64,000 nucleotides of DNA from Oceanobacter antarcticus (GTDB lineage: Bacteria; Pseudomonadota; Gammaproteobacteria; Pseudomonadales; Oceanobacteraceae), in contig NZ_JBBKTX010000024.1 of NCBI RefSeq assembly GCF_044962685.1, forward strand, positions 1 to 64,000, written 5' to 3'. The notes under the pieces were generated by a model that did no database searches, was not told where the DNA came from, and saw only the letters and a list, made by a program, of their open reading frames with translations. Made by a program: the position numbers and the translations under genes. Below are positions 18,044 through 28,300 of this stretch, one piece after another. Position 1 is the stretch's first letter; the number at the start of each line of letters is the position of its first letter.

Positions 18044-19063
18044 TTATTGTACGCCGGGAAGTAAAACCTGCATGACCCGTGCCGGAGTTATCGCTTCATA
18101 GCAGGGCGGCTGCAGCTCGCCCTTGCCCGGGTAAAGACAGCTTTTCGACAAGCACGGCGCGCAGTGGTACGGACTCTTCAACACCGTCATTGCAGGCCCT
18201 AACGCCCCTGTCAGTGAGGCATCGGTAGCGCCATAGATAGCCACAGCGGGCACTTCGAGCGCTGCCGCCACATGACACAACCCGGTATCGACGCCAACAA
18301 TCGCTTCAGCATAAGCCAGATAGCCGGTCAGTTGATCCAGTCCCATACGAGGCAGTACTTCAACACCGGCCAGCCCGGCAGCAATACGTAACGCCCGCTG
18401 CTGTTCCTCGTTATTGCCCCAAGGCAATACGACCAAACGGCCCGTCGCCACCACATCGGCAGCCAGCTGACGCCAGTAGCTCTCCGGCCACAATTTGGTT
18501 ACCCAAGTGGTTCCGTGTAAAAACAGCCAGTAATGGGAAACGTCCACGGGTGCTTGCCAGCGGCTGCGATCCAGACCATAACTGAAACGGGACATATCCA
18601 GTTCATATCCCAGTGCAACCGCAAACAATCGTCGCACACGGTGAATGGCATGCTCACCTCGCGGCACGGCAATGGCTTGATCGTATGCCCTCGCCGCCAG
18701 AGATTCCCGTGCACTGTGACGATCCAGCCCCACCTTGCGGCCACGGGCAAGACGCGTGATCAGCGCACTTTTAATCAACCCCTGAGCATCTATCACCAGG
18801 TCGTATTCCGTTGCGTTGACTGCTTGGTAAAAAGCGCGCATTTCCGACCGATTACCCGCTACCAGCGGCTGTTTGCGCCAACGACGCCAGGCAACAGGAA
18901 TGACCTTGTCAACGGAGGGGTGCCAAGCGGGAATATCAGCAAACGCCTCTTCAACCACCCAATCAACCGACAAGCCGGGCAGCGCCCGACGAGCATCCTC
19001 CAGCGCAGGCAAGGTATGAAAAACATCCCCCAGGGACGAGGTTTTAATCAGCAGAATTTTCAC
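18044..19063 (-). CDS. waaC: Lipopolysaccharide heptosyltransferase I
   Basis: This GT9 enzyme adds the first L,D-heptose to Kdo on lipid A at the inner face of the cytoplasmic membrane. It has 339 residues from a GTG at 19063 (AGGA about 7 bases upstream). The start VKILLIKTSSLGDVFHTLPAL is the family signature, so a longer frame reaching 19198 is rejected. The nucleotide-sugar region near the C-terminus contains VDTGLCHVAAALEVPAVAIYGATD. WaaF is not next to it. Neighbouring genes on the other strand encode a flippase-like protein and glycosyltransferases, making this an envelope locus. Confidence 0.9.
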   Translation of the reverse strand: MKILLIKTSSLGDVFHTLPALEDARRALPGLSVDWVVEEAFADIPAWHPSVDKVIPVAWRRWRKQPLVAGNRSEMRAFYQAVNATEYDLVIDAQGLIKSALITRLARGRKVGLDRHSARESLAARAYDQAIAVPRGEHAIHRVRRLFAVALGYELDMSRFSYGLDRSRWQAPVDVSHYWLFLHGTTWVTKLWPESYWRQLAADVVATGRLVVLPWGNNEEQQRALRIAAGLAGVEVLPRMGLDQLTGYLAYAEAIVGVDTGLCHVAAALEVPAVAIYGATDASLTGALGPAMTVLKSPYHCAPCLSKSCLYPGKGELQPPCYEAITPARVMQVLLPGVQ

Positions 19064-19226
19064 AACAGCATCCTGATACACAGTTGGGCGGAAAGTACCG
19101 TCTGCTCGCTCAGGATGCAAATTCTCCTCCGCACTTAACCAGCCTCCCTTGACAAGACCCAATGGCAGCGCAAGTATCGCTGCCCCGGAAAAGATCACTC
19201 GCCTTATTCATAGGAACCGTCACCGC

Positions 19227-20183
19227 ATGATGCTCAGATCGTGGAAATTCTGGATCAGCCTTGCCATCCTGCTGGCCTTTATTATTGTGGTTGAACGCAG
19301 TTATGGCTGGTTGGCGGTATTGGCCAGCTGGCAACGCATCTCCACCGGTGAACTGACTATCGCCGTCACCCTGATGCTGATCAGCTATCTGTTGCGGGCA
19401 CTGCGGTTCTACGATTTTTTCCACCAATACTGTCACGGCCAGTGGTGGCGCCTGACGCGTATCACGGTATTACACAACTTTTTTAACAATCTGTTGCCCA
19501 TGCGCAGCGGCGAAGCTGCGTTTCCCATGTTGATGAAAAACCACTTCAGTTGTCCGGTGCGCCATAGCCTGCCCGCCTTGTTATGGCTGCGCCTGCTGGA
19601 TCTTTACGTCCTGCTGGCATTGGCAGTCTGGACGCTGAGCGATATTCCCGACCATATCATCGCGGCTGGCTCCGCAGACATCTGGCTGTTGCAAGCTGGC
19701 TTGCTGGCACTGCCGCTACTGGTTTTGCCGGTGCAAAATCGTATCCGCAAGGTATTAAGCAATCACCCTGGTGCCATGGCCAACAAGATAGCCGACCTGA
19801 TGCAGGTATTACCCTCATCCCCCTGGCCTTTTATTCGAGCCTTGTTCTGGACGCTGATTAACTGGGTGCTGAAACTGGCCATTTATGCTTGGGTGCTGCA
19901 GCAATTTATTGCGATCAGCTTTGGCCAGTCCTGGGTCGGAGCCAGTACTGGTGAACTGAGCAGTATCCTGCCCATTCATGGTGTCGCAGGCGCAGGCACC
20001 TACGAAGCCGGAATTGTTGCCGGATTATTGCCCTGGCAGCTGAATACGGCAGAGGCACTCGCGGCAGCGGTCAATCTGCATCTGTTTGTGCTCGGCTGTA
20101 CCCTGCTGCTCACCGCAGTGATCACGATAGCCACCGGGCGATTGGGTCACAAACAGCTGGACACAGGAGTGCTGAAAGATTAA
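19227..20183 (+). CDS. Lysylphosphatidylglycerol synthase TM / UPF0104-like flippase family protein
   Basis: The 318-residue polytopic inner-membrane protein has about seven to eight hydrophobic segments, starting with WKFWISLAILLAFIIVVERS. LLPMRSGEAAFPMLMKNHF and the conserved GVAGAGTYEAGIVAGLLPW are typical of the YbhN/AglD/MprF-N-terminal superfamily, whose members are implicated in lipid flipping or export. The catalytic domain of MprF is absent. The start is ATG 19227 (AGGAA 10-11 bases upstream), with a second ATG right after. It is 87 bases before the family-2 glycosyltransferase, suggesting a common role in handling a lipid-linked sugar. No substrate is assignable. Confidence 0.75.
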   Translation: MMLRSWKFWISLAILLAFIIVVERSYGWLAVLASWQRISTGELTIAVTLMLISYLLRALRFYDFFHQYCHGQWWRLTRITVLHNFFNNLLPMRSGEAAFPMLMKNHFSCPVRHSLPALLWLRLLDLYVLLALAVWTLSDIPDHIIAAGSADIWLLQAGLLALPLLVLPVQNRIRKVLSNHPGAMANKIADLMQVLPSSPWPFIRALFWTLINWVLKLAIYAWVLQQFIAISFGQSWVGASTGELSSILPIHGVAGAGTYEAGIVAGLLPWQLNTAEALAAAVNLHLFVLGCTLLLTAVITIATGRLGHKQLDTGVLKD

Positions 20184-20270
20184 TTGCAGCGATGCAACGG
20201 AGTCACGTTTTATCACCCGGCGCTTTTGGGTATCATCCGCGCACATTAAAGTCTGCAGAGTGGTAACCCC

Positions 20271-21347
20271 GTGATAGATTGTAGCAAGCCGTCCTTGTCC
20301 ATCGTTATCCCCATGTACAACGAGATTGACAATGTCGGCCCCATGGTTGCCAGGGTGCACGAAGCCCTGACCAGCTATCAGGGTCACTGGGAACTATTGG
20401 TGGTGGATGACGGCAGTACTGATGGCACGCCCCAGGCATTGCATCGCGAGTCCGATCTTTATGGCCCTCATGTACGGGTGGTTGAATTACGGCGTAACTT
20501 CGGCCAGACCGCCGCCATGCAAGCCGGTATCGACGAAGCACGGGGTGAACTGATCGCCACGCTGGACGGCGACTTGCAAAATGACCCGGCTGATATTCCC
20601 CGTATGATCGACCACCTGATCGAAAAAGACCTCGATCTGCTCACCGGCTGGCGCAAGAACCGCAAGGATGACCTGGTGATGCGCAAGATTCCGTCCCGTA
20701 TCGCCAACCGTCTGATTGGCAAAATCACCGGGGTGCGCATTAATGACTATGGCTGCTCGTTGAAAGTCTATCGCGCCGCTATCATCAAGCAGGTTCGTCT
20801 GTACGGTGAGATGCATCGCTTTATTCCTGCCTGGGTTGCGGCGGTCGTTCCCCCCAGCCGTATCGGAGAAATCGTCGTAACGCACCATGCCCGCACCGCA
20901 GGCACCTCCAAATATGGGATTTCCCGCACCTTTCGGGTGATTCTCGACCTGTTGTCGGTCTACTTCTTTATGCGTTACCGCGCTCGCCCGGGCCACTTTT
21001 TTGGCATGATTGGCCTGAGTATGGGATCGATCGGCACGCTGTTACTGATGTACCTGGCGGTGATCAAATTTGCTCTGGGTGAAGATATTGGCGGCCGACC
21101 GCTGTTTCTGATCGCCGTGGTCTGTGTCATCGCGGCGCTACAATTCCTCACCACCGGTGTGATGTCGGAACTGATTTCACGAACCTATTTTGAATCCTCA
21201 CAACGTCAGCAGCATCAGTATGTGATCTACAACCGTGGTGACGCTTCGGATGACCAGGAAGCCTGTTGGGCCGCCCCAGGCCAAGTAATCGTTGAAGCGG
21301 CAGATTCAACCGGCAAAGCCACCGACGATGCCAGCAGCCAAGGCTGA
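20271..21347 (+). CDS. Family-2 glycosyltransferase, polyprenyl-phosphate type
   Basis: This GT2 enzyme resembles ArnC, GtrB and dolichyl-phosphate mannose synthase, which load a sugar onto undecaprenyl phosphate. It has 358 residues from GTG. The catalytic GT-A domain (about 8-230) has IVIPMYNEIDN, VVDDGSTDGTP, the DXD-like TLDGDLQNDPADIP and the TGWRKNRKDD loop. Two C-terminal membrane helices lie near 240-300, followed by a polar tail rich in Asp and Gln. The ArnT-like gene starts 7 bases after its stop and PAP2 follows, so the three form an operon. The pair GT2 plus GT39 resembles aminoarabinose or similar lipid A modification systems, but other arn genes are absent here. Confidence 0.85.
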   Translation: MIDCSKPSLSIVIPMYNEIDNVGPMVARVHEALTSYQGHWELLVVDDGSTDGTPQALHRESDLYGPHVRVVELRRNFGQTAAMQAGIDEARGELIATLDGDLQNDPADIPRMIDHLIEKDLDLLTGWRKNRKDDLVMRKIPSRIANRLIGKITGVRINDYGCSLKVYRAAIIKQVRLYGEMHRFIPAWVAAVVPPSRIGEIVVTHHARTAGTSKYGISRTFRVILDLLSVYFFMRYRARPGHFFGMIGLSMGSIGTLLLMYLAVIKFALGEDIGGRPLFLIAVVCVIAALQFLTTGVMSELISRTYFESSQRQQHQYVIYNRGDASDDQEACWAAPGQVIVEAADSTGKATDDASSQG

Positions 21348-21354
21348 TGGTCTT

Positions 21355-22971
21355 ATGAAAATACCTCTCCCGGCAGGCATGCCACTGTGGCTGCTGCCGC
21401 TACTGATCGGGCTATTGTCGCTCAACCTGGGCGGCTACCTGCTATTTGACCACGATGAAGGTGCCTTTAGCGAAGCCACTCGCGGCATGTTTGAACGGGG
21501 TGATTTTATTACCACCTGGTTAAATGACCGGGTACGTTTTGACAAACCTATCCTGATTTACTGGCTACAGGGCGTGTCTATCGCCCTGTTTGGCACCGAA
21601 GTCTGGGCCTTCAGACTGCCTTCCGTCCTGGCTGGAATCGGCTGGTCATTGTCCGTTTTCACCTTTGCCCGTCACTATATCAGCCGCGATACCGGTGTTG
21701 CCGCCGCGATGATCTGTGCCAGCGCGTTAGGGATCAATATGATCGCTCATGTGGCCACCGCAGACGCGCTGCTGAATCTGATCCTGACAGCGACTCTGTT
21801 ACTGATGTATCACCATAGTCAGCTCAGTCTATCACCGGACACTGCTGTTCCCTCTCGCCGGGTTCTCTATGCTATTTACACTCTGATGGCACTGGGAGTA
21901 CTGACCAAGGGGCCGGTGGCGGTGGCAATTCCTCTGATCGTCAGTGTGATCTTTTACCTCTGGAGCGGCCAGCGCGAGGCCTTGCTCAAGGCACTGTTTT
22001 TTATACCGGGCTGGCTGCTGTTTCTGCTCATCGCCGCACCCTGGTACATGGCCGAATATCTGGCCCAGGGGCAGGCCTTTATTGACGGCTTTTTCTTCAA
22101 ACACAACGTCAATCGCTTCAACAACGCCATGGAAGGCCACGACGGTGGCCTGCTGTTTTACCCCTTGGTATTGCCCTTTGTCCTGGCACCCTTTGGCCCG
22201 CTGCTGTTGCGTATGTTACCCAGCATCAACACCGTCAGCCGCGAACCGCTGAACCGCTTTTTATGGATCTGGTTTTTGTTTGTGCTGGCACTGTTCAGTC
22301 TCGCCAGCACCAAGCTGCCGCATTACATTTTATATGGCTGCACCCCGTTGGTGTTGCTGATGGCCCGCTACCGCTTCCAGTTACGCCGCCGTTGGCTGGC
22401 AGCCGTTCTGCCGCTACTGTTTTTTGCCCTGATGGTTGCCTTCCCGCTATTGATTCCTACCATCAAGGCCGGACTGACCAACCCGATCGAGATAGAGACC
22501 GCCGAGCGGGCCGCCCAATATGTCAATCAGGACTTCGCGATGATTGCCGTAGTCTTCGGCCTGCTGTCACTGCTGGCAATTCTCTGGAAACGCCTGGCAA
22601 TCTGGCACGGGCTGTTTTTAACCGGCGTACTGCAAGCCTTGTTCGTCTGGTACGTATTTGCACCAGCGTTCAGTGAGGCGCAACAACGCCCCATCCATGA
22701 TGCCGCGCAGTTTGTGCGCCAGCTGGGGGTTGATGTTGTCACCCAATCGATCGATACCCCCAGCTTTAACGTCTATCTGGATCGGGTCACACCACGACGG
22801 GCACTTGAGCCTGGGGAAATCGGTTTTGGACGAGTCGACAGAATCCCCGACCTTGACCGCTATCAGCTGCTGTTCCAGTCTGGCCCGATCGTCATTATCC
22901 GGCGGCCGGATCACAACACACCGAGCAGTCACACAGAAACCTCCCCAACAACGGATGAAAACAATGACTGA
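21355..22971 (+). CDS. ArnT-like GT39-family glycosyltransferase
   Basis: This is an integral-membrane transferase that would move a sugar from a polyprenyl-phosphate donor to a lipid or protein at the periplasmic face. It has 538 residues from ATG 21355, chosen because an earlier in-frame ATG at 21292 lies inside the preceding gene. The periplasmic loop FDHDEGAFSEATRGMF near residue 35 carries the Asp-Glu expected for GT39/PMT-like catalysis, and WLNDRVRFDKPILIYWLQ matches the ArnT family loop. About eleven to twelve hydrophobic segments follow, with a soluble C-terminal end. It overlaps the PAP2 gene. The acceptor (lipid A or another) is unknown. Confidence 0.83.
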   Translation: MKIPLPAGMPLWLLPLLIGLLSLNLGGYLLFDHDEGAFSEATRGMFERGDFITTWLNDRVRFDKPILIYWLQGVSIALFGTEVWAFRLPSVLAGIGWSLSVFTFARHYISRDTGVAAAMICASALGINMIAHVATADALLNLILTATLLLMYHHSQLSLSPDTAVPSRRVLYAIYTLMALGVLTKGPVAVAIPLIVSVIFYLWSGQREALLKALFFIPGWLLFLLIAAPWYMAEYLAQGQAFIDGFFFKHNVNRFNNAMEGHDGGLLFYPLVLPFVLAPFGPLLLRMLPSINTVSREPLNRFLWIWFLFVLALFSLASTKLPHYILYGCTPLVLLMARYRFQLRRRWLAAVLPLLFFALMVAFPLLIPTIKAGLTNPIEIETAERAAQYVNQDFAMIAVVFGLLSLLAILWKRLAIWHGLFLTGVLQALFVWYVFAPAFSEAQQRPIHDAAQFVRQLGVDVVTQSIDTPSFNVYLDRVTPRRALEPGEIGFGRVDRIPDLDRYQLLFQSGPIVIIRRPDHNTPSSHTETSPTTDENND

Positions 22972-23767
22972 TCATCTGTCGCTGCGACGTCGCCATCTGA
23001 CTCCGCTGCTAGCCGCTGCCGGGCTGCTGCTGCTGTTCGCCCTTGTGGTCGCCATCATGGATACCAATGCAGCCCTGTTTCTGATGCTGAACCAGGATGC
23101 CAGCCTGCTCCCCAATGCGTTGTGGGCAAACCTGACCTTCACCGCCGATACCGTATTCGCCATGTCCTTGCTGTTACTGCTAGCCAGCGTACGTCCTTCA
23201 TTGTTTGCCCCCGCGCTGGTACTACTGTTATTAGGAACCCTGTTTGTTCACGGCAGCAAGGCACTGTTTGATGCTGCACGGCCAGCCGCCGTACTGATAC
23301 CAGACAGCTTTCATATTGTCGGCCCCGTGCTGCGCCACCACAGCTTTCCTTCTGGTCATGCCTTTACTGCGCTGGGCACCTGGACTCTGGTAATACTGGC
23401 ATTGTCGCCCCGCTGGCTGATGCCACTGTTAATCTTTGCACTGCTGGCGGCAGCCAGCCGTATCGCTGTCGGCGCGCACTGGCCCCTTGACGTACTGGTT
23501 GGTGCCGCCTGTGGTATTCTCGGTGCCTGCCTGTCAGCCTGGCTGGCACTCAAGTTCGGCTGGTTACACCATCCAGCAGCGACATTCACCTCAGCCTCAT
23601 TATTAACGCTCGCCGCGCTCTATATGCCATTTTTTGACAGCCGCTATCCGGACACACAAATACTGGCAAACCTGGTGGCACTGGTCGCACTGCTAACAGC
23701 CATTTGTCGGTTCTGGTGGCCGGCGCTGTCAAAACGACACCAAAAGGCAAATTCGTCTTCTGTTTAA
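22964..23767 (+). CDS. PAP2-family phosphatase
   Basis: This membrane phosphatase of the type-2 phosphatidic acid phosphatase family could act on undecaprenyl pyrophosphate or lipid A phosphates. It has 267 residues from ATG 22964, with an in-frame ATG three codons earlier as alternative; its start overlaps the ArnT-like stop. All three PAP2 motifs are present: KALFDAARP, FPSGHAF and SRIAVGAHWPLDVL, with the catalytic His residues in the last two. Five to six membrane spans are visible. As the third gene of a GT2-GT39-PAP2 operon, it may recycle the carrier lipid left after sugar transfer. Confidence 0.85.
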   Translation: MTDHLSLRRRHLTPLLAAAGLLLLFALVVAIMDTNAALFLMLNQDASLLPNALWANLTFTADTVFAMSLLLLLASVRPSLFAPALVLLLLGTLFVHGSKALFDAARPAAVLIPDSFHIVGPVLRHHSFPSGHAFTALGTWTLVILALSPRWLMPLLIFALLAAASRIAVGAHWPLDVLVGAACGILGACLSAWLALKFGWLHHPAATFTSASLLTLAALYMPFFDSRYPDTQILANLVALVALLTAICRFWWPALSKRHQKANSSSV

Positions 23768-24013
23768 AGACAGAGACAGGCAATCACCGGGCATGTTAAT
23801 CACCCTCACAAGAGAATCGACATTTGATTACCGATTCTCAGTTAAGAATATTTTTCTTTATCCATTTTTGCCGTCTGCTATATAGTGGCTGCCAATTTCA
23901 TGGAAATTGGGCCTTTAGACGGTTCATTACTTCTTTTTGAAACAATAATTCAACGTGTTTGTCGTACACTGGCACGTCAAAGCACAAACAATAAACTGTT
24001 CAGAGATCTGGTT

Positions 24014-25225
24014 ATGCGTCGAGTGGTAGTTACAGGTATTGGCATTGTTGGTTGCCTCGGAAACAACAAGGACGAGGTGCTGACTTCATTGCGTGAACAG
24101 CGTTCTGGTATCCGTTTTATTCCGGAATATGCAGAGCTGGGGATGCGCAGCCACGTTGCCGGCCGCCCCCAGATCAATCTGGCAGAACACATCGATCGCA
24201 AAATTTTCCGCTTTATGGGTGATTCTGCCGCTTACTCTTATCTTTCATTAAAAGAAGCCATAGCAGACGCTGGCCTGAGTGACGACATGGTCAGCAATCC
24301 GCGTACCGGCCTGGTGGCTGGTTCTGGTGGCGCATCGACCAGTGACATTGTTGAATCCGTCGATATCCTGCGTGAAAAAGGTATCCGCAAGGTCGGCCCG
24401 TATCGTGTTACCCGCACCATGGGTTCTACCGTATCGGCCAACCTGGCCACGCCGTTTAGCATCAAGGGGGTCAACTACTCCATGACATCGGCCTGTGCCA
24501 CCAGCTCACATTGTATTGGCCATGGTATGGAATTGATCCAGTGGGGCAAACAGGACATCGTTTTTGCTGGTGGTGGTGAAGAGGAACACTGGTCGCTCTC
24601 CATGCAATTCGATGCTATGGGTGCACTGTCGAGCAAATACAACGACACCCCAGCAAGCGCTTCCCGCGCTTACGACAGCAGCCGTGACGGCTTTGTTATT
24701 GCTGGCGGTGGTGCCATGGTCGTACTGGAAGAGTACGAACATGCCATAGCTCGCGGTGCCACCATCTACGCCGAACTGATTGGCTACTCCGCCACCTCCG
24801 ATGGTGCCGATATGGTTGCACCGTCCGGAGAAGGTGCTGTTCGCTGTATGAAAGATGCCCTGCAGATGGCTGGTAACCCGACCATCGACTACCTCAACAC
24901 CCATGGCACCAGTACTCCAGCCGGTGATGTCACCGAATTAAAAGCCGTTGGCGAAGCTTTTGGTGATCAGGTTCCACCGATCAGCTCTACCAAGTCCCTG
25001 ACGGGCCACTCGCTTGGTGCTGCTGGCGTGCAGGAAGCTATTTACACCATGCTAATGATGAAACACGGATTTATTACTGGCAGCGCCAACATCTCTGAAC
25101 TGGATGAAGGTGCCGAAGGTTATCCGATTGTTCGCGACAACCGTGACGCCGACTTAAAAACTGTGATGTCCAACAGTTTTGGCTTTGGTGGCACCAACGC
25201 GGCCCTGATATTCAAGGCTCTGTGA
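24014..25225 (+). CDS. fabB: Beta-ketoacyl-ACP synthase I
   Basis: This condensing enzyme of type II fatty acid synthesis elongates acyl-ACP with malonyl-ACP and is needed for unsaturated fatty acids. It has 403 residues from ATG 24014 (MRRVVVTG, the family start; a frame extending to 23885 adds unlike sequence). The catalytic triad matches E. coli FabB almost residue for residue: C161 in TSACATSSH, H297 in LNTHGTSTP and H332 in TGHSLGAAG. fabA, its usual partner, is not adjacent. The next gene, 167 bases on, is a fused carboxylase that could supply malonyl-CoA. A TATAGT (23881-23886) about 130 bases upstream is a possible -10 element, but no good -35 accompanies it. Confidence 0.95.
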   Translation: MRRVVVTGIGIVGCLGNNKDEVLTSLREQRSGIRFIPEYAELGMRSHVAGRPQINLAEHIDRKIFRFMGDSAAYSYLSLKEAIADAGLSDDMVSNPRTGLVAGSGGASTSDIVESVDILREKGIRKVGPYRVTRTMGSTVSANLATPFSIKGVNYSMTSACATSSHCIGHGMELIQWGKQDIVFAGGGEEEHWSLSMQFDAMGALSSKYNDTPASASRAYDSSRDGFVIAGGGAMVVLEEYEHAIARGATIYAELIGYSATSDGADMVAPSGEGAVRCMKDALQMAGNPTIDYLNTHGTSTPAGDVTELKAVGEAFGDQVPPISSTKSLTGHSLGAAGVQEAIYTMLMMKHGFITGSANISELDEGAEGYPIVRDNRDADLKTVMSNSFGFGGTNAALIFKAL

Positions 25226-25236
25226 GAGTCTGCCTG

Positions 25237-25267
25237 CGGGAGCAACGCGTTATAGCGACGGCTCCCG
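25237..25267 (+). terminator. Weak hairpin after fabB
   Basis: CGGGAGC (25237-25243) and GCTCCCG (25261-25267) form a 7-bp stem with a 17-base loop just after the fabB stop, followed by TGTTTGC rather than a T-run. It may be a weak or partial terminator between fabB and the carboxylase gene. Confidence 0.35.
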
Positions 25268-25392
25268 TGTTTGCATTTAACAGCCCGTCTCTGCGCTCGA
25301 ACTATGTCCGACCGTAGTTTCGGGCTTGGTTGGTCTGGTACCTTGCCTGCCAGCCTAGTCCGATGATCGGCATATTACGGAATTGATCAACC

Positions 25393-28300
25393 ATGTCTGA
25401 ACAAACTGCACCCAAACAAATAGACCAACTGTTTCAAATCGCCGAACAACTTTCGGCAGATTCTTCCCTGTTTCCGGAATACGAAGACAATGCCGTTGAC
25501 CAAAGTGTCAAGGGACTGGTCAAACCGGAACACTGCAAGACCGAGCTGTCCCGCCTGAGCACGCTGAACATCGATGAATACATCGAACAGGTCGTTGCTC
25601 CTAGCGAAAGTAGCCAGCGCCCTGGTGCCAAAGCAATTGTTGGCCACCTGATTCTGCGCGCCATCACTGAAGTTGATGACGGCCCGCTGTATGCAACAGA
25701 AGCCGATATGGATTTTAACGGCAAAATTCGCCGTGTCGGTTTTATCTGCCAGAATCGTGAGTACAGTAACGGCGCCTGGGGCCCACAACATCACAACCGA
25801 GCCGCTCAGCTGGCACGTTCCTACGCCCGCCGTGCGATGCCGATTGTTACCTTTATCGACACCCCGGGAGCCGATGCCGGTGAAGCCGCCAATGCCGGCA
25901 ACCAGGCCCACAGCATCTCCCACCTGATCACCGAAATGGCCAACAATGATGTGCCAACACTGGGGATTATCTGGGGTGCCGGTTATTCCGGTGGCGCCAT
26001 TCCATTGGCAACCACCAATATTCTGCTCAGTGCCCGTGATGGTATTTTCAATACTATCCAGCCTCAGGGGCTGGCCAGCATCGCTCGCAAGTACAACCTG
26101 TCCTGGCAAGAATGCGCCAAGTACGTCGGCGTATCCGGCTACGAACTGCGCAAAGCCGGTATTATCGACGGAATTATTGACTACGCCCCATCCGATGCAG
26201 ACGAAAAACGTTTTAACCTGCATCAGGCTATTGTCACGGGTATCCAGTCGATTGAGACTAATGCGGCAGAATTCGCTAAAAACCACCCCTATATGATGGA
26301 TCACTACAAGCAGTCCGTGGACCGCTTCCTGAAACCATCGGAAAAGCTGCAAAACCTGCAGAAAGACTCCAATTTTTTCCTCGCAGAAACACCAACTGAA
26401 CATATCAACGTTTTTGGTCTGACTTATCGCTATACCCGCTACCTGACACTGCGGCGCCGGATCCACTCCAGCACGGTTGAAAACTACGGCCGCCTGGCAG
26501 AGAAAGAGATTCCAGAAGGTCAACTGCAGCAGCGGCAAACCGCCGAAGCCAAACGTAAATTCCAGAACTGGCTACAAGCCCCGGAAAAAATCGTCTACGA
26601 CGACGCCCTGCATAAAAGCTGGAAATCTTTCTGGAGCAAGTACGAGGATCGTGACGAGAACCGCTCAACCATTGCCCGTCTGTTCCTCGGCGAGCCCAAA
26701 AACAACTATCTGAAATCCAAACAGGAACTCTGTTTCAATCTTGGCCTGTACCTGTTTAACCGCTGGAAATCCGATGCTCCGGTCAATTTCCAGGGCCTGC
26801 TCGACTATCTTGAAAACTATAAGCAAAGCCGTTTCCTGCTGCGTGCCAATGATGTACTTGACACCCAGGCCGTCGCCCGTTTCATCGAGAACAACGCCCA
26901 CCCGCTAGCAGCCTACATTCGCGAACAGTTACCGCACAACGTGCATCAGGAACTGACCGAGGGTCTGGAAAAGGAAAAATCCAAGGGTGCCTTGAAGCAA
27001 TCCATCGCTTCGGCACTGAACATCATCCTCAAAGGTGCCTTGATTCCCGAAAACGTCAGAACTCAACTGAAGCTGTCCAGTCGTACCGATACCCTGGCCA
27101 ACAGCATGACCAGTGCCAAGGTAGAAGCCAATCGCCGCATTCTGGAAGAGTCCCTGGCACCCTATATCCAGTTCCGTCAGGAAAACATCCAGAACCCGCA
27201 GCACCCAGACATCACCATTCTTGATGCTATTCTGCACGATGAACTGCGTTTCGAGTTCACTCAGGTCTGTCGCAACATGCTGGTGTTTGGCCAACTGTAC
27301 GACAACTTCATCAACAATCTGGTAAACGTCGCCAAAGAAGCCAACGAAGCCCGTGCGTTATCGCTGGAATCGCTCAAGGCATTGCTGGAAAAATCTCTGG
27401 CTGAAGCCACCAATGGCGACAGTTATACCGCACAGGAGCGGGAATCCTTCACCCATTGGCTGAGCTACTTCATCAAGAGTAGTCAGCGTGGCGCGTTCCT
27501 GAAATCGGTCGAAGAATGGAAAAAACTGGCCTTTCCGCGTCTGTCCGACACCCTGTTTGTGGTCATTACCTTTATCTTTGAAAAACTGATGCCCGAGTAC
27601 CATGCCGCTGACCAGGAAGGCAAAGCCTACAGTGGCCGCATCAATCCGGTGTCGATTGGTCGCCGCAAGGACTTCTGGAACCGTCTGACCATGGCCTACC
27701 ACGACTTGCTGATCCAGCAAGTGCTGGACGACACCAAGCGACAGAAGAAAACCTCCGCCGGGGCCTTGATTGAACGCTTCTTCAGCGATTTCCAGGAACT
27801 CAACAGCAGCTTGATGTCTGCCGATCCGGTGTCCTTCCCTGGCTTTCGCAGCTCGATTGAAAGCGCACTGAAAAAAGACATCAACCCCTGTGGTGTCATT
27901 ACCGGTATCGGCACCATCCGTATCGGTGAACGCGAACAGCAAGTCGGTGCTCTGGTATCCAACCTGGACTTTCAGGCTGGCGCCTTCGATATGGCTTCGG
28001 CGGAGAAATTCTGCAAACTGATGGTTGAATGCGCCAAGCTGCATTTGCCAATCGTCTGCTTTGTTTCATCGGGTGGCATGCAGACCAAAGAAGGCGCTGC
28101 TGCGCTATTTTCCATGGCCGTGACCAACGACCGCATCACCCGCTTCGTGCGCGATAACGAATTACCACTGGTTGTTTTCGGTTTTGGTGACTGTACCGGT
28201 GGTGCCCAGGCAAGCTTTGTGACGCACCCGCTGGCGCAGACTTACTACTTCTCTGGTACCAACATGCCATTTGCTGGCCAGATCGTAGTGCCGTCCTATC

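Noticed and set aside
19064..19198. N-terminal extension of WaaC
   Set aside because: The heptosyltransferase family begins at the VKILLIKTSSLGD sequence, and the GTG at 19063 has a suitable upstream AGGA.
22658..22954. Long N-terminal extension of the PAP2 gene
   Set aside because: It lies inside the ArnT-like gene in another frame and does not resemble PAP2 sequence; the start at 22964 gives a normal protein.
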